48,759 nucleotides of DNA from Hyphomonadaceae bacterium (lineage in GTDB: Bacteria; Pseudomonadota; Alphaproteobacteria; Caulobacterales; Hyphomonadaceae), in NCBI GenBank assembly GCA_022760335.1, contig JALEGE010000131.1:1-48759 (forward strand), in the 5' to 3' direction. Under the pieces are notes generated by a model. The model was given only the letters and a program-made list of their open reading frames with translations, was not told the DNA's origin and did not search any database. A program made the translations under genes and the position numbers. Shown piece by piece: positions 1-9,036 of this stretch (its first letter is position 1; each line of letters begins with the position of its first letter).

Positions 1-1536
1 AAGCTAAAAAGCCCGAAACTGCCTGTCTATGCCAATGCCACCGCCAAACCCTATGCCAAGTCTGACAAGACGCTGGCGAAATCCATGGCAGGCCAGCTTG
101 CCCGGCCTGTGCGTTTTCGCGATCAGGTCGAGGCGATGTATGAAGCCGGCGCGCGGATTTTCGTGGAGTTCGGCCCGGGCAGCGTGGTGACCGGCCTGAC
201 AGGCAACATTCTGGGCGATCGTCCGCATCTGGCCGTCTGTCTGGATCACAAGCGCCGCAATGGCGCTGCCCAGTTCCTCAGCGCGCTGGGTATTTTGTGC
301 GCAGAGGGCCTGGATCTCGACCTTGCCCGCCTGTTTGCAGACCTGCCAGCCGCGCCGAACCAACCAGCGCCGCCGAAACATGCTATAGAGATCAGCGGTG
401 CCAATCTTGGTAAACCCTATCCACCGAAATCGGGTGCGGCCGGTCGTGCTGTACCCAATACAGATCGCCTCACCCCGCCGGCAGGAAAGCCGGCGCCGTC
501 TCCCGTCTCCAGCCAGAACAGCTCCATGACCCGACATACCCCATCACAGCCTGCCCCACCGCCAGCCCAGGCGCCCGCAGCGCCACAGCCCAGTGCCACC
601 GCCGAGCGAATGCTGGAAGAACTTTCCCGGCGCCAGGCTGACTATGTGCACGCCATGTCGAGTGCGCACACCGCCTTCATGTCGGCGGCCAGCCAGCTGA
701 TCGGCGGCGCTGCGCTACCAGCTCCGGCCATGCCCGCGCCCCAGCCTGCTGCACCGCCAGCTTATGCTCCACCGCCTGTTGCGCAGCCGCAATTTGTGCC
801 TCAGCCGCAGGTCCCCGCGCCAGCTGTCAGCATGCCAGCGCCGCCGCCCGCACCTGCGCCAGCCCCGCCGGTCGCGCAGCCAGCTCCTGCCCCGGTTGCC
901 CCGCCGCCAGCTGTTGCTGCGCCTGTGCTTGCACCGGCCATGCCCCAGCCCGCCGCCGTACCGCCCGGTCTGGATGCAACCACGCTGGTGCGCGCCATCA
1001 TCGCGGAAAAGACCGGTTATCCGGAGGATATGCTGGAAGCGGAGATGGATCTGGAGGGTGAGCTGGGTGTGGACTCCATCAAGCAGGTCGAGATTCTCTC
1101 CGCACTGCGCGAGGATCTGCCCACGCTGCCTGAAATCGACCCTGAACAACTGGTTGAGTTGCGCACGATTTCTGCCATCGCCGCCATGATCGATGCCAGC
1201 GGTGTGCTGACGGCCGGTGCGGCGAGCCCGCCGCCTGCCGCCGCAGCCCCAGCCTATACCAATGGTTCTGCTGGGGTCCCGAAGGCCAATGGCCATGCCC
1301 CGATGAATGGGGTTTCGGTGGACAGTGTGCGCGCCCTGATCGCGGAAAAGACCGGTTATCCGGAAGACATGCTGGAAGAGACCATGGATCTGGAAGGCGA
1401 ATTGGGCGTGGATTCCATCAAGCAGGTGGAAATTCTCTCGGCCCTGAAAGACCGCCATCCCGAATTGCCGGAAGTCGATCCGGAAGTTCTCGCCGAGCTG
1501 CGTACGATCCGGGCGATTGCCGATTTTTTTGCGTAA
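1..1536 (+). CDS. pfaA: PfaA-like PUFA synthase, C-terminal part (AT end and two ACPs), 5' truncated by window
   Basis: The reading frame is open from base 1, so the N-terminal part (expected ketosynthase and most of the acyltransferase) lies upstream of the window. The first ~85 residues match the end of a malonyl-CoA acyltransferase domain (LPVYANAT, then FVEFGPGSVVTGL). A long Ala/Pro-rich linker follows (about 540-970), then two acyl carrier protein domains with the LGVDSIKQVEIL signature typical of PUFA-synthase ACPs. The phosphopantetheine serines are the codons at 1075-1077 and 1414-1416, so the repeat period is 113 residues and the two copies are very similar at DNA level. The frame stops just after the second ACP, where family members normally continue into a ketoreductase; here that domain lies in the next ORF. 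By family knowledge the protein would load malonyl units and carry the growing chain of a long polyunsaturated acid. The exact product cannot be told. Confidence 0.88.
   Translation, partial: KLKSPKLPVYANATAKPYAKSDKTLAKSMAGQLARPVRFRDQVEAMYEAGARIFVEFGPGSVVTGLTGNILGDRPHLAVCLDHKRRNGAAQFLSALGILCAEGLDLDLARLFADLPAAPNQPAPPKHAIEISGANLGKPYPPKSGAAGRAVPNTDRLTPPAGKPAPSPVSSQNSSMTRHTPSQPAPPPAQAPAAPQPSATAERMLEELSRRQADYVHAMSSAHTAFMSAASQLIGGAALPAPAMPAPQPAAPPAYAPPPVAQPQFVPQPQVPAPAVSMPAPPPAPAPAPPVAQPAPAPVAPPPAVAAPVLAPAMPQPAAVPPGLDATTLVRAIIAEKTGYPEDMLEAEMDLEGELGVDSIKQVEILSALREDLPTLPEIDPEQLVELRTISAIAAMIDASGVLTAGAASPPPAAAAPAYTNGSAGVPKANGHAPMNGVSVDSVRALIAEKTGYPEDMLEETMDLEGELGVDSIKQVEILSALKDRHPELPEVDPEVLAELRTIRAIADFFA
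1524..1536 (+). other. T7 slippery run and stop codon joining the ACP frame to the ketoreductase frame
   Basis: The ACP frame reads GAT TTT TTT GCG TAA, which is a T_TTT_TTT heptamer of the X_XXY_YYZ type followed one codon later by the stop. Slipping back one base gives TTT TTT TGC GTA AGG and continues without a stop into the ketoreductase frame at 1545. So either a -1 ribosomal or transcriptional slip makes a fused PfaA, or one T is missing from the sequence or genome, or the two parts are truly separate proteins. No downstream stimulatory structure was demonstrated. Confidence 0.4.
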
Positions 1537-1544
1537 GGGGCGGG

Positions 1545-2936
1545 GTGGCAGCCGATCTGCCGGTTCGTCCCGAAATTGCGTCTACAGCTGAGACCGGCGC
1601 GCGCAGCGCTGTGCGGGCCGTAAACTGGCGGCCTGTGCCGGCTGAACCTGTCGGTAAACCGGGGTCGGTCTTCCTCACCGCGCCGGAAAGGCATTTGGAG
1701 AAGGCGTTGGCTGATGCCGGGATCAAGACGGTCTCGAAGCCTGGCGCGAAAAGCACCATTGTCATAACCGAAGGCTTGAAACTGCCCGATCCAACCGCCC
1801 GGCACTGGGCTGTGTTGGAGGTTGCGCGGCAGTGTCGTGGGCGTGGTAACCGCATCCTCATGCTCGAAAAGGCAAATGGGGCGCTCAGCCGGATTTCGGG
1901 TCTGCAGGGCCTGGCGCGCACCTTGCGCCAGGAATGGCCCGAAGTCGGGATTGCCTGTTGGAGCCTTGCTGCCCCAGCCTCGAAATTGGACCTTTTAGGC
2001 GCGTTTTCCGCTGAATTGGAGGATGCGATCCTCACGCCGGATGGTCCCATGGCGCAGTCCGTTGCGCCGAATGCCCCGCCTTTGAGCGGCAAGGGGCCGG
2101 AGACGCCCGGTGTCTGGCTTGTCTCCGGCGGAGCGCGTGGGGTGACCTCAGATTGCGTGCTGGCTCTGGCAGAACGGCTCGGCGGCGGCACCGTCCTGCT
2201 TGCCGGGCGTTCGCCAATTGCGCCCTGGCCGGAGGGCATCGCAGATACTGGTGATCTGAAAGCCCTGCGTCTGGCCCTGATCGAAAAGGCGCGCGCCCAA
2301 GGCGAAAAGCCTCTGCCGAAAGAGGTCGACCGCGCGGCCCGTGCCGCCTTGGCGGGCCGTGAAATCCGCGCAACCCTGGCAGGCTTGCAGGCTTGCGGTG
2401 TGCGCGCGGAATATCTGCAACTCGATCTCGGTGATGCGGATCGGGTGAAGGAAGCGCTCGCCAAGGCACAAGCGCAACATGGTGCGATTACCGGCCTGAT
2501 TCATGGCGCAGGCGTGTTGGCCGACGGCCTGGCGGAGACCAAAACCCGCGAAGACGTCGGACGTGTCTTTGCGCCCAAACTGCAAGGCTTTTTGAACCTT
2601 ATGGCCGCGTTGGAGCCGGCGGCGCTGAGCCATATCGGGCTTTTCTCTTCGGCCTCCGCCGTGTTCGGGAATATCGGTCAAAGCGATTACGCCATGGCCA
2701 ATGCGTGGCTCAGCCGTGTGGCGCGCCAGCTCGCCGAAGACCTGCCGGATGCACAGGTGAAAAGCTTCTGCTGGGGCCCCTGGAATGGCGGCATGGTGGA
2801 TGAGGCCCTGGCGGCGCATTTCCGCGCGCGCGGGATTGGCCTGATCGAGCGGGCCGATGGCGCGGCAATCTTTGCCGATCACCTGCTCTATGGAGATCGC
2901 GCGGATGTGGAACTCCTGGTCGGGGATGAGTGGTAG
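1545..2936 (+). CDS. PfaA ketoreductase (KR) region as a separate ORF
   Basis: An NADPH-dependent beta-ketoacyl reductase of the extended SDR type used in PUFA and polyketide synthases. Residues ~1-180 form the structural half-domain. The catalytic half carries a cofactor motif (SGGARGVTSD) and the Ser/Tyr region FSSASAVFGNIGQSDYAMAN. The insert between them is rich in Lys/Arg, as in other PfaA KRs. The apparent start is GTG, 8 nt after the stop of the ACP-bearing ORF; a GGGG stretch just upstream could serve as a weak ribosome site. In known PfaA proteins this domain is part of the same chain as the ACPs, often followed by a dehydratase-like domain; here the frame ends right after the KR. 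It could be a genuinely split subunit or the -1 continuation of the upstream frame. The domain call is firm, the start is not. Confidence 0.85.
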   Translation: MAADLPVRPEIASTAETGARSAVRAVNWRPVPAEPVGKPGSVFLTAPERHLEKALADAGIKTVSKPGAKSTIVITEGLKLPDPTARHWAVLEVARQCRGRGNRILMLEKANGALSRISGLQGLARTLRQEWPEVGIACWSLAAPASKLDLLGAFSAELEDAILTPDGPMAQSVAPNAPPLSGKGPETPGVWLVSGGARGVTSDCVLALAERLGGGTVLLAGRSPIAPWPEGIADTGDLKALRLALIEKARAQGEKPLPKEVDRAARAALAGREIRATLAGLQACGVRAEYLQLDLGDADRVKEALAKAQAQHGAITGLIHGAGVLADGLAETKTREDVGRVFAPKLQGFLNLMAALEPAALSHIGLFSSASAVFGNIGQSDYAMANAWLSRVARQLAEDLPDAQVKSFCWGPWNGGMVDEALAAHFRARGIGLIERADGAAIFADHLLYGDRADVELLVGDEW

Positions 2937-2937
2937 G

Positions 2938-5900
2938 ATGACCAGGGGGCAGGTTTTCGAACCCATCGCCATCATCGGGGAAGGCTGTGTCCTTCCGGGC
3001 GCATTGTCGCCAGATGCGCTTTGGGAGCGCATCAGCGCCGGTGACATCCTCTATGGCCAGGTCCCGCCCGGTCGCTTTGGTCTGACGCCGGCGGAGGAGG
3101 CGGCCAGCCGCTATGTTTCCGGCACGGTTCAGGGCTTTGATAAGGTGTTCGATCCCGAGAGTTTGCCTGAAGCCCTGCGCACCGGCGCGGCCCGCGACCC
3201 GGTTTGCGCCTGGCCGCTGCATGCTGCGCAGGAGGCCTGGGCGACGGCGGGCGCGCCAAAGGTGAAATCCGGGCGCGCGGGTGTTTTCCTCGCCAATCTC
3301 TCCTATCCAAGCCGTGCCCATGCCGATTTCGCCGCGCGTGTCTGGGCGGGAGAAGCCAATGCCGGCGACCCGCGTGCGGTGCTGAATAGCTCCCTACCGG
3401 CGCAGTTGATCGCGCAGGTGCTTGGATTTTCCGGGCCGGCCTATGCCTTGGATGCCGCCTGCGCTTCCTCGCTCTACGCGCTGGAGATTGCCTGCCGGCG
3501 GCTGGGCACGGGCGATCTCGATTGCGCCTTGGTCGCCGCGGTGAATGCGGCGGACAATCTGATCCTGCATATCGGTTTCGAGGCGCTTCAGGCGCTCAGC
3601 CCAACGGGCCGCTCGCGGCCTTTCGTGCAGGGCGCCGATGGCCTGGTGCCGTCTGAAGGCGCTGTCGCGGTGGTGCTGAAACGCCTCAGCGATGTGGAAG
3701 CGGGCGAGCCGGTGCGCGGCATCATTCGCGGCATTGGTCTTTCCAATGATGGCCGCCGCAAGGGCCTGCTCGCCCCCGATGCCGAGGGCCAGCTGGAGGC
3801 GATGCAGCGCGCCTATGCCGGCGCCAGGATTGCGCCGGAGAGTGTTCAATATCTCGAATGCCACGCCACGGGCACGCCGACAGGCGATGCCACGGAGCTG
3901 CGCGCGGCGGGAGAGATGTTTGCCCGTTCTGAGGGGCTGCCCATCGGCTCGCTGAAGGCCAATACCGGTCATTTGATCACCGCGGCGGGGCTTTCCAGCC
4001 TCTTGAAACTGACAGGTGCTCTGGCCTGCGAGACCCTGCCGCCGACGCCCATGGCCGGTCCGGGTATCAAGACCCTGTCTGAAACCGGGCTCCGCGTCCT
4101 CACCCAGCCCAGTGACTGGCCCCGGGGCGAAGCCCCGCGCTGCGCCGCGATCAGTAATTTCGGCTTTGGCGGCAACAATGCCCATCTTATCCTGGAACAG
4201 TATGAGCCCGCAGCCCGACCGGCGTCGGCGGCCCGCTCGAAATCCACTGATGAAGACGTGGTCATTTGTGGTATCGGCTTGCGCGCTGGCGCAGATCGCG
4301 GCGTGGCGGCGGTGCTGCGCCGGGCGATGAACCAGCCGGCCCGTCCTGCCCCGCCCTGCATGCAAATTGGCGCTGATCCACGCAGTGCGCGCGTACCACC
4401 CAAGGATCTCATGGAGGCTGAACCGCAACAGCTTGCAGCCCTCGAAACCGTGGACGAGGCGCTCGCCGGTCTTGCGGATGTCTCCGCCGACAGGGTGGGT
4501 GTCTTTGTCGGCATGGAATGCGCGGCCGATGCTGGGCGGTGGCTGCTGCGTGAGCGGCTTGCGGAGTTGTGCGGGCTGGACCCGCAAGCCCCTGACTATG
4601 CCGCGCGGCAAGCAGATGTCGCCCCACCGCTCAAGGCCGCCACGGTGCTTGGCGCCATGGCCAATATGCTTGCCAACCGCATTACTTATGCGCGCGATTA
4701 TCATGGGCGGGGCTTTTCCATTTCCGGCGGTGCAGCCTCGGGTCTTGCCGGGTTGGACCTGGCGCTGGCCGCGCTCAAGGCTGGTGAGCTCGATATGGCG
4801 GTTGTCGCAGCCGCCGATTTCGCCGCTGAGCCAGTGCGCGCGCGGGCCCTGACGGATCTGGCGTCCGGTGCGCAGCCCTCCGATCTGGCCGCCGCCCTCG
4901 TCCTGAAGCGACGATCGGATGCCGAAGCGGCGGGCGACCCGATCTATGCCAGCATCGGAAAGCTCGATTGGAAGAGGCCGAAAACGCCACGTTCTGAGCA
5001 TTTTAGTGCGGTTTTCGGGACTGCGCCTGTGGCTGAACATCTTTTCGATACCTCGTTGACGGCCGCGCTCTCGGCGCGCGGGATGCATGTTGGCGCTCAG
5101 GGCACTGCCTTTGTGCTGAGCCCGAAGCGCGCGGCAGGAAAGCTCAAAGTTTCCGGTCTTGCGGGCCGTATTGATCTTATGCCCGCAGAGCCGCTCATTT
5201 TTGGCGATCCCTTGCGAGCAACGCCCCATCTCCACTGGGCCGCCGCGCCAGACAAGGCGCGCCTTGCGACGAAACTGGATCGCGGAAAGCCAGGCGGACG
5301 CGGGCGTTGTCGCATCGCATTGCTCGCCGAGACCGAAGCTGAACTGGTGGATCTGCGCCGCCAGGCGAGCGCGCAATTGGAAGCTGGTGAGACGCCGCAG
5401 AGCGAGGGCATACATTATGGTGAGGGCCGGCCCGAAGGTGAGCTGGCCTTCATGTTCACAGGCTCTGCAGCCGTCTATCCGCGCATGGCGCGCGGGCTGC
5501 TGATCGCCTTCCCGGAGGTGCGCGCGGGCCTTGCGAAATTCGGCAAGGCGGAGGGCATCACGCCCTTGCTCAATGCCGCCGAACTCACCGAATTTGAACA
5601 ACTCTGCGCCGGCACCCTGGTCAGCCAGGCCCATGCCAGCCTTTATCGCGATGTGCTGGAACTGGTGCCCGATGCCGCGCTCGGCCTCTCGCTCGGTGAG
5701 AGCAACGCCTTGTTCGCATTCGACTATTGGCGTGATCCCGGCAAGCTGCTCGACGAAATTTCCGAAGCGGCCATGTATGAGCGCCATCTTGGCGGAGATT
5801 TCGAAACCGCGAAAACCGCCTGGGGCAGCAATGTGCCCGCTGATTGGACAAACTGGCGCGTGCAGGCCCCGGTCGAGGCGGTGAAAACCGCGCTGGCCGC

Positions 5901-8900
5901 CCATCCGGACGTGGAAATCACCATCATCTATTCTGATCGCGATTGCATGATCGGCGGCCCGGCGGAGGCTTGCCGCGCGCTTTGCCTCGCGCTCGGCCCG
6001 CGCGCCGGCACCAAGATGAACCAGCATCTCATCGTCCATGCCGAGGCGATGAAGCCCTTTGCGGAAACCTGGCGCCGGCTGCACACACGCAAGGTCCACA
6101 CGGGCGCGCCGGTACGGCTCTATGCCAATGCCATTCACGGCGCTTATGAGCCGACGCCCGAGACCGCCGCCGAGATGTTGACGGCTCAGGCCGTTGCCAC
6201 GGTGGATTTCCCGAAAACCGTACTGCAGGCCTGGGAAGATGGCGTGCGGACCTTTGTCGAGTTGGGTCCCCGCGATACGCTCACCCGCAGTCTGCCGCGC
6301 ATTCTCGGCACACGCGAACATACTGCCATCGCCACCGACCGGACAGATCGCGGTGATCTTGCGCAGCTCGCTGAAGTCACCGCCATGCTGTTTGCCGAAG
6401 GCCGGGATGTGCAGATCCGGCGTCTGGCTGAAAGGCTTGTCGAAGCGCGGCGCACGCACCGTCCGCCAGCAGCCAAACGACCACTTGAGCGACCGGTGCC
6501 TTATCGCGCGCCAAACTTTCCGGCGCTACGCCAGCGCGCGGAAATGCCCATTGCGCCGGCCCGGCCGGAAATTGCGATAGAGACCGATGTGGGGCGCGAA
6601 GATTCGGCACAAAGCGCGGCCTTTCCCGCGCCGCCGCCAGGTCAGGTCTGCACGCCGCCGCGTAAAGTGATCAGTGGGCGCGAGCCGCTGTGTCCGCGTC
6701 TGGTCACCGGGCCGAGTTGGGAGCGCGCCGCCATTGAGGCTTCCACGCGTGGCAAGATGTCGAAACTCTTCGGCAAGACTTTCAAGCGTCAGGATGGCTA
6801 TGCCCGCCAGGTGCGCCTGCCTGCGCCGCCGCTCCTGCTTGTCGACCGGATCACCGGAATTGAGGCCGAAGCGGGTGTGGAAAGCCTTGGCGTGATCTGG
6901 ACCGAAACGGATCTGAGGCCGGACGACTGGTATATCCATGGGCGCCATATCCGCCCTGGTCCGCTGATCGAGTGCGGGCAGGCCGATCTTACGCTGATCG
7001 GTTGGATGGGCGCGGATTTCAAGAACCAGGATGAGCGCGTCTATCGGCTGCTCGGCTGTGAAATCACCTTCCATGAGGGCGGTCTGCCCCAGCCGGGCGA
7101 CACGTTGCGTTTCCAGATCGAGATTACTGGCCATGCCACGCTGGCCGGCGTGCGTATGTTCTTCTTCCAGTATGATTGCCGGGTGGGCGAGCGGCGCGTC
7201 TTTTCTGTGCGCAATGGCCAGGCCGGCTTTTTCACGGATGCCGAACTCGCCGCGGGCAAGGGCGTGGCCTGGGATGCCGCGCAAGAAGCCCCGCCAACAG
7301 CCAAGCCGATGCCCTTTAACGCCGAAAAGGCGAGCCAAAAACGGGCATTTTCGCATGCGGAGGTCGCGGCATGGCGCGCGGGAGATGGCCTCACCTGCTT
7401 CGGCGCCGGCTTTGAAGCCTGCGCAGCCCAGACCCGTCCGGCGCATTTGCCCGCCGGGAAACTGGATTTTTTCGATGATGTGGAAGCGTTTGACCCCGCA
7501 GGTGGGCCCTGGGGGCGCGGTTATCTGAAGGCGCGCGCCGCCGTGCCGAAAGAGGCCTGGTTCTATGACGGCCATTTTCATGGCGACCCATGCATGCCGG
7601 GCACGCTGATGGCCGAAGCGGCTGTTCAGGCACTGGAGTTCTACGCCGCCGCTATCGGGCTTACAGTGGCGCGCGATGGTTTCGTCTTTGAGCCTGTCCC
7701 CGGTGAGACTGCCGAGTTTATCTGTCGAGGCCAGGTGATTCCCGACAGCGATCACGATGTCACCTATGAGGTCTTCATTGATGAGGTGATCGAGGGCGAC
7801 ACACCGATGATCTTTGCGGCCCTGCTGGCCAGCAGCGATGGGCGGAAAGTGTTCTACTGTCCGCGCTTTGGGCTGCGTTTGCGGCGGGACTGGCCTGCTG
7901 CGCGGGTGGATGACCAGCCCTTGCGGCTGGGCCCGGCGGGGGAAAGCCGGGGCGACCATGCGGCGCTGCTGGACTGCGCGAATGGCGCGCCGTCGGCGGC
8001 CTTTGGCGCGATGTATGAGCGGTTTGATACGGAAGGCATCGTTCCGCGCCTGCCCCAGCCGCCGTATCATATGATGAGCCGTGTGGTTCAGGTCAGCACG
8101 CGCCCCGGAGCACCGGAAGTCGGCGCTGCGGTGCGTGCGGAATATGATGTGCCGGTGGACGCCTGGTACTTCTCAGATAATCGCAATGGCACCATGCCCT
8201 TTGCGGTGCTCTCGGAAATCGCGCTACAGCCCTGTGGCTGGCTGGCGAGCCATTGCGGCTTTGCGTTGTCGGGTAATCTGCGCTTTCGCAATCTTGAAGG
8301 CGATGGTCAGATTTACCGCGAAATCACCCCTGAAACGGGGCTTTTGACGGTGGATTCGCGTCTCTCGGCCTTCTCCCGTGTCGGGCCGATGACGATTGTC
8401 AGCTTTGAAGTGAGGGTGGAAACCGGCGCGGGCGAGCGCGTGCTGGACCTGAAAACCCAGTTTGGCTTCTTCCCGGCAGAAGCCCTGGCGCGTCAGGCCG
8501 GCTTGCCGGACAAACCCCACTTCACCGCCGCGCTGGAACCGCCTGCGAAAAAGGTCTCGATCAAGCGTTTTGACAAAGAGCTCGCCGGTGGCCAGCTACG
8601 CATGCTGGACAAGGTGGATCATTTCGATGCTGAAGGCGGTGAGGCCGGTCTTGGCCTTATTCGCGGGCGTCAGGCGGTCGATCCAGATGCCTGGTATTTC
8701 AAGGCGCACTTCTTCCAGGATCCGGTGCAGCCGGGCTCACTGGGCCTGGATGCGCTCTGCCAGCTTCTGTGCCGGGCCGTTCATTTGAAAGGTCTCACAA
8801 AGGGCATGGACACCCCGCATATCGAGACGCTGGCGACTGGCGCGCCGATCAAGTGGAGTTATCGCGGCCAGGTGACGCCTGAGATGACAGAGGTGACAAC

Positions 8901-9036
8901 GGTAATCGAGATCCTGTCGGTGGAGACCGAAGGCGACACGGTGCTGGTCAAGGCGCGTGGCAGCCTGTGGCGCGATGGACTGCGCGTCTATGAAGTCGAT
9001 CCGATGTGTGTGCGACTGAGGGATTGCGGTCGCTGA
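2938..9036 (+). CDS. pfaC: PfaC-like multidomain PUFA synthase, KS-CLF-AT-DH-DH
   Basis: A 2033-residue subunit starting at ATG 2938, one base after the KR stop; ATG 2926 is a possible alternative. Domains in order: an active ketosynthase (~5-420; Cys175 in DAACASSL, His in ECHATGTPTGD and NTGHLITAAG); a chain-length-factor-like second ketosynthase (~440-740) whose active-site cysteine position is Ala599 (SGGAASGL); an acyltransferase (~840-1160; Ser918 in GLSLGES); and four hot-dog folds forming two FabA-like dehydratases (~1270-1650 and ~1670-2030). Catalytic-type histidines are at 1546 (GHFHGDPCMPG) and 1924 (AHFFQDPVQPG). Marine PfaC proteins lack the central AT, which is usually the separate PfaB; the fused layout resembles the Pfa3 proteins of terrestrial myxobacteria. 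By family knowledge it condenses, selects chain length and isomerises/dehydrates intermediates. An enoyl reductase (PfaD) is not in the window and may lie upstream. The 3' end overlaps the convergent phosphopantetheinyl transferase by 49 bp. Confidence 0.92.
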   Translation: MTRGQVFEPIAIIGEGCVLPGALSPDALWERISAGDILYGQVPPGRFGLTPAEEAASRYVSGTVQGFDKVFDPESLPEALRTGAARDPVCAWPLHAAQEAWATAGAPKVKSGRAGVFLANLSYPSRAHADFAARVWAGEANAGDPRAVLNSSLPAQLIAQVLGFSGPAYALDAACASSLYALEIACRRLGTGDLDCALVAAVNAADNLILHIGFEALQALSPTGRSRPFVQGADGLVPSEGAVAVVLKRLSDVEAGEPVRGIIRGIGLSNDGRRKGLLAPDAEGQLEAMQRAYAGARIAPESVQYLECHATGTPTGDATELRAAGEMFARSEGLPIGSLKANTGHLITAAGLSSLLKLTGALACETLPPTPMAGPGIKTLSETGLRVLTQPSDWPRGEAPRCAAISNFGFGGNNAHLILEQYEPAARPASAARSKSTDEDVVICGIGLRAGADRGVAAVLRRAMNQPARPAPPCMQIGADPRSARVPPKDLMEAEPQQLAALETVDEALAGLADVSADRVGVFVGMECAADAGRWLLRERLAELCGLDPQAPDYAARQADVAPPLKAATVLGAMANMLANRITYARDYHGRGFSISGGAASGLAGLDLALAALKAGELDMAVVAAADFAAEPVRARALTDLASGAQPSDLAAALVLKRRSDAEAAGDPIYASIGKLDWKRPKTPRSEHFSAVFGTAPVAEHLFDTSLTAALSARGMHVGAQGTAFVLSPKRAAGKLKVSGLAGRIDLMPAEPLIFGDPLRATPHLHWAAAPDKARLATKLDRGKPGGRGRCRIALLAETEAELVDLRRQASAQLEAGETPQSEGIHYGEGRPEGELAFMFTGSAAVYPRMARGLLIAFPEVRAGLAKFGKAEGITPLLNAAELTEFEQLCAGTLVSQAHASLYRDVLELVPDAALGLSLGESNALFAFDYWRDPGKLLDEISEAAMYERHLGGDFETAKTAWGSNVPADWTNWRVQAPVEAVKTALAAHPDVEITIIYSDRDCMIGGPAEACRALCLALGPRAGTKMNQHLIVHAEAMKPFAETWRRLHTRKVHTGAPVRLYANAIHGAYEPTPETAAEMLTAQAVATVDFPKTVLQAWEDGVRTFVELGPRDTLTRSLPRILGTREHTAIATDRTDRGDLAQLAEVTAMLFAEGRDVQIRRLAERLVEARRTHRPPAAKRPLERPVPYRAPNFPALRQRAEMPIAPARPEIAIETDVGREDSAQSAAFPAPPPGQVCTPPRKVISGREPLCPRLVTGPSWERAAIEASTRGKMSKLFGKTFKRQDGYARQVRLPAPPLLLVDRITGIEAEAGVESLGVIWTETDLRPDDWYIHGRHIRPGPLIECGQADLTLIGWMGADFKNQDERVYRLLGCEITFHEGGLPQPGDTLRFQIEITGHATLAGVRMFFFQYDCRVGERRVFSVRNGQAGFFTDAELAAGKGVAWDAAQEAPPTAKPMPFNAEKASQKRAFSHAEVAAWRAGDGLTCFGAGFEACAAQTRPAHLPAGKLDFFDDVEAFDPAGGPWGRGYLKARAAVPKEAWFYDGHFHGDPCMPGTLMAEAAVQALEFYAAAIGLTVARDGFVFEPVPGETAEFICRGQVIPDSDHDVTYEVFIDEVIEGDTPMIFAALLASSDGRKVFYCPRFGLRLRRDWPAARVDDQPLRLGPAGESRGDHAALLDCANGAPSAAFGAMYERFDTEGIVPRLPQPPYHMMSRVVQVSTRPGAPEVGAAVRAEYDVPVDAWYFSDNRNGTMPFAVLSEIALQPCGWLASHCGFALSGNLRFRNLEGDGQIYREITPETGLLTVDSRLSAFSRVGPMTIVSFEVRVETGAGERVLDLKTQFGFFPAEALARQAGLPDKPHFTAALEPPAKKVSIKRFDKELAGGQLRMLDKVDHFDAEGGEAGLGLIRGRQAVDPDAWYFKAHFFQDPVQPGSLGLDALCQLLCRAVHLKGLTKGMDTPHIETLATGAPIKWSYRGQVTPEMTEVTTVIEILSVETEGDTVLVKARGSLWRDGLRVYEVDPMCVRLRDCGR

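Noticed and set aside
3394..6459. A 1021-codon minus-strand open frame
   Set aside because: Antisense to the large Pfa subunit; high GC keeps antisense frames open, and no family motif is present.
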